Positions 17,889 to 25,862 of a stretch of DNA of 64,000 nt are shown here, one piece after another (the stretch's first letter is position 1; the number at the start of each line of letters is the position of its first letter). The stretch spans positions 124,001 through 188,000 of the forward strand of contig NZ_VCNC01000004.1 in NCBI RefSeq assembly GCF_006210265.1. The letters are read 5' to 3'. This DNA is from Desulfovibrio sp. UCD-KL4C. Lineage in GTDB: Bacteria > Desulfobacterota > Desulfovibrionia > Desulfovibrionales > Desulfovibrionaceae. The notes below the pieces were generated by a model, which worked only from the letters and a program-made list of their open reading frames with translations, ran no database searches and was not told the origin of the DNA. Position numbers and translations under genes: made by a program.

Positions 17889-17972
17889 TTAAAATTGAAA
17901 GTAGATAAATTGACTAATTGATCTCAGGTTTGCAAAGACGAGAATCGTCATAATAGAGGTTGCGCCTAACAT
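17889..17972 (-). CDS. 27-residue hydrophobic micro-ORF (DUF5989-like tail, tentative)
   Basis: Between the SGNH-like gene and the carbamoyltransferase gene lies an ATG two bases after the TAA at 17975-17977. It opens a 27-codon frame ending in TAA at 17889, 15 bp before the carbamoyltransferase ATG. The product starts MLGATSIMTILVFANL and ends SQFIYFQF. This resembles the C-terminal half of the roughly 50-residue membrane proteins (DUF5989) that I recall next to NodU/CmcH-type carbamoyltransferases and SxtJ. The tight packing favours translation by coupling. No ribosome site is visible and the family link rests on memory of the pattern, so this is tentative. Confidence 0.4.
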   Translation of the reverse strand: MLGATSIMTILVFANLRSISQFIYFQF

Positions 17973-17974
17973 AG

Positions 17975-18895
17975 TTAATTGTCTGACTTAGTTATTTTTA
18001 TAAGAGTATTCAGAGCTGCCATGTTCCACTGCTCATTTTCTTTTGAGATTACGATAGTTTTACCATCTACTGTTTTTTGGCTAGCACCCAAGGAAAATAA
18101 AGTTTTTTGAGCAATATATACCATACGGTCAATTAATACTGCACATGCATCATGTATCCAGATAAGAGATTTTGCTCTGAGATGACCTCTTAAATGATAA
18201 AGAGGAGCTTTTTTTTCAATAAATTGAACAATTATATCTTCTACTTTTTGCTGGAAAGAAGTGTATTTTGAATCATTATTTTGAATAAGATTTTTTTCTT
18301 TTTCGATAGAGAAATTTGCTAATACATCAGACAATATTACTTTATCCTGACTAGAAAATACAGGAAGAGAATTTAGTATTTCTTTGCGAATTCCTGTTTC
18401 TCGTAAATCGTCATATAACATACCAATACAAAAGGTGTCAGGAAGGCATTTAGCTGCTCTAAAGGATAAATATACCGCAAGAAATTCGTTAAGATTTCCG
18501 TTTGGCAATGACACCTGTACGTACCGGATGTTGCTGCCTATTTTTTTTGCTTCTTTATTAGCATAAAAAATAGCCAAATCATCCCCATCTGTATAATTTA
18601 CTATTGAATGAAGCTGTGAAGCTCCCATCCAGAGTACTACTTTATAGCCTTCAGCTTTAAATTTTTTAATTATATTAAACGCTGGATAAAAAATTTTACG
18701 GTAACTGACTCTTTCGCCTTCAAAACTGGAGATGTGTGGGGTAACGCCTACTTCAAGAGCCGCGTCTTCAGGTGAGAAATTTTTATAGTGCCAAATGAGA
18801 ATAATAAAAATTAAGAGGCCACAGATTAGACCCCCAAGATGGTATAAACCATAATGGGAGTCTTTAGTAGTTATTGAAGGTTTAGAAGATGTCAT
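17975..18895 (-). CDS. Membrane-anchored SGNH-like protein, partner of the carbamoyltransferase
   Basis: A 306-residue protein with one N-terminal transmembrane helix (about residues 15-36, LGGLICGLLIFIILIW) and a periplasmic domain. VVLWMGASQLHSI (near 87-99) looks like block I of SGNH hydrolases (G-x-S), and VSLPNGNLNEFLAVYLSF may supply the block with Asn. I did not find the C-terminal D-x-x-H block, so the domain may be divergent, shortened or inactive. It is co-directional with the carbamoyltransferase, separated from it only by the micro-ORF, and likely serves the same modification step. The function is otherwise unknown. Confidence 0.6.
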   Translation of the reverse strand: MTSSKPSITTKDSHYGLYHLGGLICGLLIFIILIWHYKNFSPEDAALEVGVTPHISSFEGERVSYRKIFYPAFNIIKKFKAEGYKVVLWMGASQLHSIVNYTDGDDLAIFYANKEAKKIGSNIRYVQVSLPNGNLNEFLAVYLSFRAAKCLPDTFCIGMLYDDLRETGIRKEILNSLPVFSSQDKVILSDVLANFSIEKEKNLIQNNDSKYTSFQQKVEDIIVQFIEKKAPLYHLRGHLRAKSLIWIHDACAVLIDRMVYIAQKTLFSLGASQKTVDGKTIVISKENEQWNMAALNTLIKITKSDN

Positions 18896-18907
18896 TTGTC
18901 CGTATAT

Positions 18908-20065
18908 TTAAGCGTTTCTAATAATGTCAGCAATAAATTCCTGCTGCTCTCTTTCGAGATAGGGATGCATTGGAATAGCAAAAATGCGGTTTGCGGCATC
19001 TTCACTAACAGGGCAATCACCGACTTTGTAGCCGAGGTCTTTGAATGCTGTCTGCAGGTGAAGTGGAATAGGGTAATATATAGGAGAAGCAACTCCTTTG
19101 TCTTTCAGAGCTGCCTGAATTCTTTCGCGGTGTGCGGCGTCTTTAGCAAGAGAGCAATACTGTGCCCATACAGAGCGGTCACCTTCAGGGGTGCTTGGAG
19201 GGGTGAGTCCTTCAATATCTTTTAAAAGCTCTGCATAAGTGGCTGCCACTTTATCGCGTAGTTCAACTTCTTCAGGAAAAATATCAAATTTTGCCTGTAA
19301 TACCGCTGCTTGAAGGCTATCAAGTCTGCCGTTGATACCAAGGCGGACGTTATTATATCTGTCAGGGCCCTGTCCGTGTACACGGTGGGAGCGTAGACGT
19401 TCGATCAGTTTGTCATCATCTGTGAAGCACATGCCTCCGTCTCCGTAACAGCCGAGAGGTTTGGCTGGGAAGAAAGATGTGCAGGTAATATCACCGAGTG
19501 AGCAGGATTTTCTGCCTTTGTTCTCTCCACCGAAACTTTGAGCTGCATCTTCGACTAAGAAGAGGCCATGCTTGTCAGCAATGGCCCTGATTGCATCGTA
19601 GTCGGCAGGCAGTCCGAAGAGACCTACAGTGATAATACCTTTGGCGGTAAGTCCTTCAATTTTAGGAATAGAAATACCATTATCGCTACCTTTAAATGCT
19701 TCGATTGTTTTTTCGAGTTTTTCTGGGTCGATGTTGAAAGTTACGGGATCAATGTCTACGTATATAGGAGTTGCGCCTAGAAGTGCGATTGCTTCAGCTG
19801 TCGCGAAAAAGGTGAAAGGAGTGGTGAATACAGCGTCGCCTGGTTTAACATCAAGTGCCATCAGTGCTAGTGTCAAAGCATCTGTTCCGGAAGCACAACC
19901 TAAAGCGTGTTTTGTTCCGCAGTATTCAGCAAGTCTTTTTTCAAGAGCAGAGATTTCAGGACCCATGATATAAGCTCCGTGTTCCAGAACTGCATCCATA
20001 TTGCCGCGAACCTGTTCTTCAATGCGTGAATACTGTTTTTTAAGATCAATAAAAGGGATATTCAT
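18908..20065 (-). CDS. DegT/DnrJ/EryC1/StrS-family sugar aminotransferase
   Basis: A 385-residue PLP-dependent sugar aminotransferase. It begins IPFIDLKKQYSRIEEQV, has the phosphate loop GCASGTDALTLALMAL, the FTFFATAEAIALLGATPIYVDIDP strand and VEDAAQSFGGENKGRKS. The PLP Lys lies in CTSFFPAKPLGCYGDGGM near residue 193. The wording resembles WbpE (UDP-3-keto-GlcNAcA aminotransferase) and FdtB/DesV-like 3-aminotransferases. No matching dehydrogenase or isomerase stands next to it, so the ketosugar substrate is undetermined. GGAG lies 9 bases before the ATG at 20065. It follows the winged-helix regulator gene by 41 bp. Confidence 0.85.
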   Translation of the reverse strand: MNIPFIDLKKQYSRIEEQVRGNMDAVLEHGAYIMGPEISALEKRLAEYCGTKHALGCASGTDALTLALMALDVKPGDAVFTTPFTFFATAEAIALLGATPIYVDIDPVTFNIDPEKLEKTIEAFKGSDNGISIPKIEGLTAKGIITVGLFGLPADYDAIRAIADKHGLFLVEDAAQSFGGENKGRKSCSLGDITCTSFFPAKPLGCYGDGGMCFTDDDKLIERLRSHRVHGQGPDRYNNVRLGINGRLDSLQAAVLQAKFDIFPEEVELRDKVAATYAELLKDIEGLTPPSTPEGDRSVWAQYCSLAKDAAHRERIQAALKDKGVASPIYYPIPLHLQTAFKDLGYKVGDCPVSEDAANRIFAIPMHPYLEREQQEFIADIIRNA

Positions 20066-20106
20066 GAGATTACTTCTCCGTTTTTAAATAACTTCTTTAA
20101 TAGTTA

Positions 20107-20634
20107 CTAAACGACTTTCCAGTTTGGTCGTTTTAAATAAATATTATTTGTTTTTGAAAATTCTTCTGTTCCGAGGACCATAAATCTGATTTTGCGTTGA
20201 ATGGCTTCTTCTGCTTTGGCGCAAAGGTCTACGATACGATCTGAATCAATGTCGTCTCCGATTATGAGGACATCAATCAGGCCGGAATCAATTCCTTTGG
20301 CGTAGTCGTCAAGGACATATACAGAATCAACATCCCCGATAGTGGAGAGAATATATTCGAGAATTTGGTCAATTCCTATATATTTACGGACGATTGAACT
20401 GATTTCTGGAAAGAAGGGGTGAGAGGAGTTGGCGTTGTAGAATATGTAACGCCCTTCTTTTTTCTTGTTCAGGTATCCGGCGTCACTTAGGCCGTCCAGT
20501 TCTTCCTTCATTGCGTTGGGAGAAACATCAAACTCTGCGGCTAATTCCCTTAAATAGGATGATACTCCAGGATTAAGAAAAAGCTTAAGCAGAAGTTTAA
20601 TTCTGGTTTTTGATGTAAATAGTTCCTTTAACAT
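20107..20634 (-). CDS. Winged-helix regulator with nucleotidyltransferase-like C-terminus
   Basis: A 175-residue protein. Residues 1-85 form an ArsR/MarR-like winged helix: SKTRIKLLLKLFLNPGVSSYLRELAAEFDVSPNAMKEELDGL is helix-turn-helix and KKKEGRYIFYNANSSHPFFPEI the wing. Residues 90-175 look like a minimal nucleotidyltransferase fold: SVYVLDDYAKGIDSGLIDVLIIGDDIDSDRI has the spaced acidic residues, though the usual G-S-x-A-x-G start is only partly kept. Similar regulators occur at the heads of polysaccharide loci in Desulfovibrio-like bacteria. It sits just below a promoter-like element and may control this half of the glycan cluster. The ligand and the activity of the second domain are unknown. 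Confidence 0.7.
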   Translation of the reverse strand: MLKELFTSKTRIKLLLKLFLNPGVSSYLRELAAEFDVSPNAMKEELDGLSDAGYLNKKKEGRYIFYNANSSHPFFPEISSIVRKYIGIDQILEYILSTIGDVDSVYVLDDYAKGIDSGLIDVLIIGDDIDSDRIVDLCAKAEEAIQRKIRFMVLGTEEFSKTNNIYLKRPNWKVV

Positions 20635-20639
20635 GATGC

Positions 20640-20672
20640 TAGTTTGTTAGGTTATTCTGAACAAACTGTCAA
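20640..20672 (-). promoter_or_regulatory. Promoter-like element, copy A (TTGACA-N4-GTTCAG-N7-TAACAAACTA)
   Basis: Read on the minus strand, the 57-bp gap upstream of the winged-helix gene holds TTGACA, a 17-nt spacer containing GTTCAG, and TAACAA followed by ACTA, identical at 22 defined bases to the element at 1825-1857. In this copy the sequence also forms a perfect inverted repeat, AGTTTGTT and AACAAACT around 11 bases (20641-20667). If this is the promoter, the transcript would start only a few bases before the ATG at 20634, so translation would be nearly leaderless. Confidence 0.5.
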
Positions 20673-20691
20673 CTTGAGCAAGTGTTAAAAA

Positions 20692-22593
20692 TTAATGTAG
20701 CAATTTTATTGCATTATTTTTGACTAATATTGGGATCATTAAATTAAGTTCTTGGGTAATAGTATTTAATATTGCAGTATCCTCTGCTGACTCGGAAATT
20801 TCTCGATTTGTTAAATGGGTAAACGTTTTAGTCATAAGAGATTCAATTCGCTGGCCTGTTTCAAAATTACTGAAGAGATATGCTTCAATTTGAGTAAGTT
20901 TATATTTAACTGCTCCTAAATGAAGAACTGCTATCCCATTTTCAATTTTAAGATAGTATTTATTGTTTATAGGCTTAACAATTACGGCTGTAATTAAATT
21001 ATCTGATTTATAATATTTTTTATGGAGTTTTAAACATTTTTTGTATAATTCACAATTGTTAGGATTTGTTTGCAGTTTTTTAAGCAAGATAGCATGTTGC
21101 GCTAAAGGACTTTGGGAAAAATGAGATACTAGATAATTAAAAATATCTTTATTTTTACATCTCAATGCAAGTGTAAAGGGTGAATCATTAAGGTATGTAA
21201 TGTAAGTCGAAGTTGTATTGATGTAGTTTGGTGAAGCTCCACTATTAAGAAGAAGTTTAATTATGTTTATATCAGGAGAAAACATAATTGCTATTTGTAA
21301 AGGCGTAACATCTTGCGGGCCTTTGTTGTTTATGTCTGCCCCGAGTAATATTGCGTTTTTCACCATGCCAAGATTGCCAGACATAATTGCTTTGAATAAG
21401 CCAAAGTTTATATATTGGCTTAAATCCCTTCCGTTTTCTAGAAGGATTTTGAGTTGTTCTGGCTGAGCAAGCACGAATGCATCAGCTATAATGTCTTTCT
21501 TATTGATATGAAAAGATTGTGCATTGTCATAAAAGTTAAGGAATAAATCTTTTCGTCCAGCTTGAAGCAGCGTTAGGAAAAAAAATGAATTGATTTGCGG
21601 GGAATTTTTTTCATCAATTTTTTTTTTAAGGTATTTAAAAGTTATATTTTTGTAGTCAACGTTAGTTTGTAATACTGAAAAAGAATCAGGAATAGATGGC
21701 GAGGCTGCTAGATTTAAAATTTTAATAAACTTAATAAGTCCTTTTTTATTAAGGTGAGACGGATCATAAAATAGAGTAGTATTGCCCGTTAGATTAGTTC
21801 TCAGCTGAAAATTTAACAAGCCTCCAGATGCAGTAGCTGCTTTATCCAAGATGGAATTGATTTTATTTTGTTGTTCTTGAACGAAAGGTTGGAACCATGG
21901 GGTAGTAAAATATAATGTTTTAATTTTATTTTGTTTACAAAAAATAGAAATATTTCTCAAAGACTTAAGGTAATAAGGTGTGACAAAGTGGCTTGAAAAA
22001 AAAGGATCTTTTGCCTTGAAAGGGGCACCTACTTTATGAAGAGTTCCGTAGCTATCGATATTGTTAGGAAAATTATCATTTCCGTATTGTTGATTATTCG
22101 CAACTAAGCAATTCCATGCATCTTCTATTTTTTCGGGTCCTATATTTCTAAGTGTTTCCAGAAATAGCCTACATTTGCTGGACATCTCTGGGGCTGTAGC
22201 CGTGTAGTGGAAACCGTTGATATCAACTAAAAAATATATATTAGTAACATTCGCGAGCTGTTTTTTACTCAGCATCTTTAAAAGAGCAAGAATATCACCT
22301 GGATTGTTGTATATGGATGTACTGAAATTTAAGATCGGTTCGCCCATAATTTCAGATGATAGAAGCATTGTTCTACTGCTTCCAAATACAAGTGCGTATT
22401 TTCCATCATTAAGTTCTGATGCAACTTGTAAAGCTGTTGTCTTTTCAGCTTTAAGTTTGAGCTTGTTATAATCCCCTTCGATCAGCCTGAATTCCCCGTA
22501 AGGATCAATAATAAGATTAACAGTGATGATTAGGCTTATTACAAGCGTAGCAAGCATTGAGATAGTGCATATAGTCCATTTGCGTTTAGTCAT
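20692..22593 (-). CDS. SGNH/DltD-like protein fused to ankyrin repeats and a PqqD-like domain
   Basis: A 633-residue protein from the ATG at 22593; an in-frame TTG four codons earlier is possible but has no ribosome site. A transmembrane helix lies near residues 6-29, followed by the NLIIDPYGEF motif common in MBOAT partner proteins. An SGNH-type domain follows, with VFGSSR near 70-74 and the catalytic D-P-S-H-L near 277-281. Residues about 340-495 look like ankyrin repeats (GNLGMVKNAILLGADINNKG, DVTPLQIAIMFSPDINIIKLLLNSGASPN). The last 85 residues resemble a PqqD winged helix (ENGIAVLHLGAVKYKLTQIEAYLFSNFETG). It follows an MBOAT acyltransferase with a 1-bp gap. It probably transfers or handles acyl groups on the exported glycan; the tail domains are unexplained. 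Confidence 0.65.
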   Translation of the reverse strand: MTKRKWTICTISMLATLVISLIITVNLIIDPYGEFRLIEGDYNKLKLKAEKTTALQVASELNDGKYALVFGSSRTMLLSSEIMGEPILNFSTSIYNNPGDILALLKMLSKKQLANVTNIYFLVDINGFHYTATAPEMSSKCRLFLETLRNIGPEKIEDAWNCLVANNQQYGNDNFPNNIDSYGTLHKVGAPFKAKDPFFSSHFVTPYYLKSLRNISIFCKQNKIKTLYFTTPWFQPFVQEQQNKINSILDKAATASGGLLNFQLRTNLTGNTTLFYDPSHLNKKGLIKFIKILNLAASPSIPDSFSVLQTNVDYKNITFKYLKKKIDEKNSPQINSFFFLTLLQAGRKDLFLNFYDNAQSFHINKKDIIADAFVLAQPEQLKILLENGRDLSQYINFGLFKAIMSGNLGMVKNAILLGADINNKGPQDVTPLQIAIMFSPDINIIKLLLNSGASPNYINTTSTYITYLNDSPFTLALRCKNKDIFNYLVSHFSQSPLAQHAILLKKLQTNPNNCELYKKCLKLHKKYYKSDNLITAVIVKPINNKYYLKIENGIAVLHLGAVKYKLTQIEAYLFSNFETGQRIESLMTKTFTHLTNREISESAEDTAILNTITQELNLMIPILVKNNAIKLLH

Positions 22594-22594
22594 A

Positions 22595-23980
22595 TTAAAA
22601 ATCAAAGTAGAGGAATGTTTGATGCGAGTAGAGCTTTATAAAAGCAACTAGAAAGAAAACTATTGCCAGTGCAGATTCTTTAAAAGAAAATTTCATTGAG
22701 TGAGCTATTTCTACAGAGTTTTTAAAAAGAACTGTAAAAGCTATAAGTCCTATGCATACTCCCAGCTGTATAAAGTCATCAGTAAGGGTAAGTGCTGTTG
22801 AAAATCCTATGTTGATCACGCCCAGCATTCCTTTGTATATTTTAATAGCATCATATGTTGTTGTGGCTCTAAACAGTACCCAACATGCGTTTACGTATAG
22901 AAAAGTTAGAAGCCATCCTGCGTAGGCAGGGAGCCTACCTCCAAGGTTTTGCCATATTCTGTGAACTACCATGGCAATACCATGTAGTCCTCCCCATAAT
23001 ACGAAGTTCCAGCCAGCGCCATGCCATAGCCCGATTAAAAGGAATGATGAGAAAAGGTTTGTCAGTGTTCTATAGCTTCCTTTGCGACTTCCTCCCAATG
23101 GTATATAAATATAATCGCGGACAAATCTGCCTAAAGTTATATGCCATCTTCTCCAAAATTCCTGAATATTAAGTGATTTATATGGGGAGTTGAAATTGTT
23201 GGGAAGGGTTATATTAAAAAGTAATCCTAATCCTAATGCCATATCAGTATAACCGCTAAAATCGAAGTAAAGCTGGCAAGTGTAAGCAAGGCTTGTAGCC
23301 CAAGAATCCCAAAAAGGGAGGGCTAAAGCTTTATCGAATCCGGTTTGGACATAAGGTGCGAGTGAGTCAGCAATAACGACTTTTTTGAATAGTCCCATGC
23401 TAAAGAGGAAGAAGCCTTGTCCTGTATTCTGATAATTTAATTTGCCAGCCTCAGGAGAATTAAAAAGAGGTGTGATTTCATGTTGATAACTGATCGGTCC
23501 GGCGACGAGCTGCGGAAAGAAAGAAACAAATAAGGTATAGTCTAATAGATTACTTCTTATGGCTTTGCCGCGATATGTATCAACCAAAAAGGATATTTGC
23601 TGAAAAGTATAAAAACTTACCCCTAGCGGGATAATAATCTTTTCACTTATTGAGGGAACCCCGATCAGGCCGGAAATATTGTCGAAAAAAAAGTTTTTGT
23701 ACTTGAAGTAGGTAAGTACAGAAATGTTTCCACATACAGCCAAAGACAATAAAACTTTGCTGCGCCAGCGGTGCATGGCCTCAGCCATCATAAAGTTCCA
23801 AATAATAGTTCCGCTGAGTAAAAAAAGGTATTCAGTTTTCCACCATGCATAAAAAACAAATGATGCAAGGACTAAAAAGAGTTTACCTGCAAAATGTAGT
23901 TTAAATCCACGCAACAGGAAATAGAAAGCAAATACAATCGGTAGAAAAAACAGGATAAAGATATGAGAGTTAAACAGCAT
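22595..23980 (-). CDS. MBOAT-family membrane-bound O-acyltransferase (AlgI-like)
   Basis: A 461-residue polytopic membrane protein of the AlgI/DltB/PatA branch. About ten to twelve hydrophobic spans are visible. Family marks are the loop WRRWHITLGRFVRDYIYIPLGGSRKGS (near 265-291) and the catalytic His region LIGLWHGAGWNFVLWGGLHG (near 308-327), with both conserved His residues present. These enzymes move acetyl or other acyl groups across the membrane onto glycans. The next gene, one base downstream, encodes an SGNH-type partner, a pairing known for AlgI-AlgX/AlgJ and PatA-PatB. O-acetylation of the surface glycan is the likely output. Confidence 0.9.
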   Translation of the reverse strand: MLFNSHIFILFFLPIVFAFYFLLRGFKLHFAGKLFLVLASFVFYAWWKTEYLFLLSGTIIWNFMMAEAMHRWRSKVLLSLAVCGNISVLTYFKYKNFFFDNISGLIGVPSISEKIIIPLGVSFYTFQQISFLVDTYRGKAIRSNLLDYTLFVSFFPQLVAGPISYQHEITPLFNSPEAGKLNYQNTGQGFFLFSMGLFKKVVIADSLAPYVQTGFDKALALPFWDSWATSLAYTCQLYFDFSGYTDMALGLGLLFNITLPNNFNSPYKSLNIQEFWRRWHITLGRFVRDYIYIPLGGSRKGSYRTLTNLFSSFLLIGLWHGAGWNFVLWGGLHGIAMVVHRIWQNLGGRLPAYAGWLLTFLYVNACWVLFRATTTYDAIKIYKGMLGVINIGFSTALTLTDDFIQLGVCIGLIAFTVLFKNSVEIAHSMKFSFKESALAIVFFLVAFIKLYSHQTFLYFDF

Positions 23981-23987
23981 TTAATTT

Positions 23988-25859
23988 TTAGCCTTCCTCA
24001 TCAAACTCAGCAACAGTTTCATGTAGCACCGCGCGGACTTTCTCTCCGTCAAACTCATGAGCCGCGTCTGCCAGCTTTTGAAGCAGGGAATCCAGTTCGG
24101 AGGCGTAAGATTCAATATCGTTTTCCATCGCTTTCAGAACCATGATTTTTTCATGCTCGGTGCGAACAATATCTTCACCTTCGGTGATCAGTTCTTCGTA
24201 AAGTTTTTCCCCTTCACGGAGCCCTGTGAAAATGATTTCGATATCTTTGTTCGGTTCTTTACCGGAAAGCTTGATCAAGTCGCGGGCCATGTCTGCAATT
24301 TTAACAGGCATTCCCATTTCAAGAATGAAAATTTCTCCGCCTTCAGCCATTACTCCGGCCTGCAGTATAAGCTGAGCTGCTTCCGATATGGACATGAAGT
24401 AACGAGTCACGTCCGGATGTGTAACCGTGACCGGTCCGCCGTGTTCAATTTGCCTGCGGAAAAGAGGAACAACCGAACCTGATGAACCTACAACATTACC
24501 GAATCTGACAGCCATGAAGGTCGTTTTAGAATGATGGAAAAGACGCATGAGTAGTTCAGTTACTCTTTTGGACGCGCCCATAATATTTGTAGGTCTGACC
24601 GCTTTATCAGTTGAGACAATAACAAATCTGTCGACACCGTGCTTGTCAGCCATGGTCATTACATTCTTTGTTCCGCAAATATTATTATTAACTGCCTGCC
24701 AAGGATTACGTTCAACCATAGGAACGTGTTTATATGCTGCCGCGTGAAAAACTGTATGCGGTTTATGTTCCTTAAAAGTTCTATCAAGTAATTTTACGTT
24801 TTGAACAGAACCGAGAACTGTAACATATTTATGAAATTTAAGCTCGTGGTGCAGTTCCATTTGTATATCATAAAGATTGGGTTCACTTGCATCAATTAGA
24901 ATCAGTTTTGCTGGATTAAAGCGCACGACCTGTCTGACAAGTTCAGAGCCGATAGAGCCTCCGCAGCCTGTGACTAAAACTGTTTTTCCTGAAATATAAT
25001 TGCTGATACTGGTTGTATCCAATTGAATCTGTGATCTGCCCAGAAGATCCTGATAGCTGACATCGCGTAGAGATTTGATGCCTACTTTCCCATTAATAAT
25101 TTCATCCATTCCTGGAAGGATTTTATACGGAAGTTTTGTAGCTTTGCATGCGTTAATAATTTCACGCATTTGAGGACCGGAGGCTTCAGCGACGGCAATA
25201 AGAATATTACTTACGCATCTTCTTTCTATAACTTCAGGAAGAATTTCAAGTCCTCCAAGTACAGGTATTCCGTGGATAGTTCTGCCGCGTTTGCTGCGGT
25301 CACTATCAATAAAGCCTATTGGGGTGAATTTCAGTTGGCCGCTTCCCATTATTTCACGGGCAACTTTTTCTCCTGCTCTGCCTGCACCTATAATAAGGGC
25401 ATTGCGCCCGTCGCCGGGGCATGAGTCCGCAGATAATTGTAATGAATTGCCCTCATGGAAGGAATAGAAAGCTCGAATGAGAATTCTTACTCCTCCGATC
25501 ATGAAAATAGTAATCATCCAGTCTATTATGAAAACTCCGCGTGAAAATCCTCCGAATCCGAATTTGTAAAGGACCAGAGTCACCAGAATCAAAGATTGGA
25601 GAAATGTTGCTTCAATAATACGGCAGAGGTCACGAAGTCCTGTATATCGCCACATCCCTTTGTATAGTCCAAGGCCCAAAAATACAGAAAATTTAATTAT
25701 TACAGCATATTTTAAAATAGCTAAAAATTGAGTCTGTGCATATTCGGGCAGTGCAAAATCAAAGCGAAAAAGATACGCTCCATAGAAAGCAACACCGAAA
25801 ATAAAAAGGTCCAAAAGAACCATTAAATAAAAATTTATATTACGCAGATTATTAATCAT
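23988..25859 (-). CDS. pglF: PglF/WbpM-type UDP-GlcNAc 4,6-dehydratase (membrane form)
   Basis: A 623-residue protein. Four transmembrane segments lie in residues 10-130, then a CoA-binding-like domain with LIIGAGRAGEKVAREIM (155-171). The catalytic SDR domain begins KTVLVTGCGGSIGSELV (292-308). The active site is STDKAV (416-421) followed by M427-x-x-x-K431, the Tyr-to-Met change diagnostic of retaining WbpM/FlaA1/PglF dehydratases. It makes UDP-2-acetamido-2,6-dideoxy-4-keto-glucose from UDP-GlcNAc, the first step to UDP-bacillosamine. The matching aminotransferase (PglE-like) ends 3 bp upstream, with pglD and pglC beyond it. Confidence 0.88.
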   Translation of the reverse strand: MINNLRNINFYLMVLLDLFIFGVAFYGAYLFRFDFALPEYAQTQFLAILKYAVIIKFSVFLGLGLYKGMWRYTGLRDLCRIIEATFLQSLILVTLVLYKFGFGGFSRGVFIIDWMITIFMIGGVRILIRAFYSFHEGNSLQLSADSCPGDGRNALIIGAGRAGEKVAREIMGSGQLKFTPIGFIDSDRSKRGRTIHGIPVLGGLEILPEVIERRCVSNILIAVAEASGPQMREIINACKATKLPYKILPGMDEIINGKVGIKSLRDVSYQDLLGRSQIQLDTTSISNYISGKTVLVTGCGGSIGSELVRQVVRFNPAKLILIDASEPNLYDIQMELHHELKFHKYVTVLGSVQNVKLLDRTFKEHKPHTVFHAAAYKHVPMVERNPWQAVNNNICGTKNVMTMADKHGVDRFVIVSTDKAVRPTNIMGASKRVTELLMRLFHHSKTTFMAVRFGNVVGSSGSVVPLFRRQIEHGGPVTVTHPDVTRYFMSISEAAQLILQAGVMAEGGEIFILEMGMPVKIADMARDLIKLSGKEPNKDIEIIFTGLREGEKLYEELITEGEDIVRTEHEKIMVLKAMENDIESYASELDSLLQKLADAAHEFDGEKVRAVLHETVAEFDEEG

Positions 25860-25862
25860 TCT

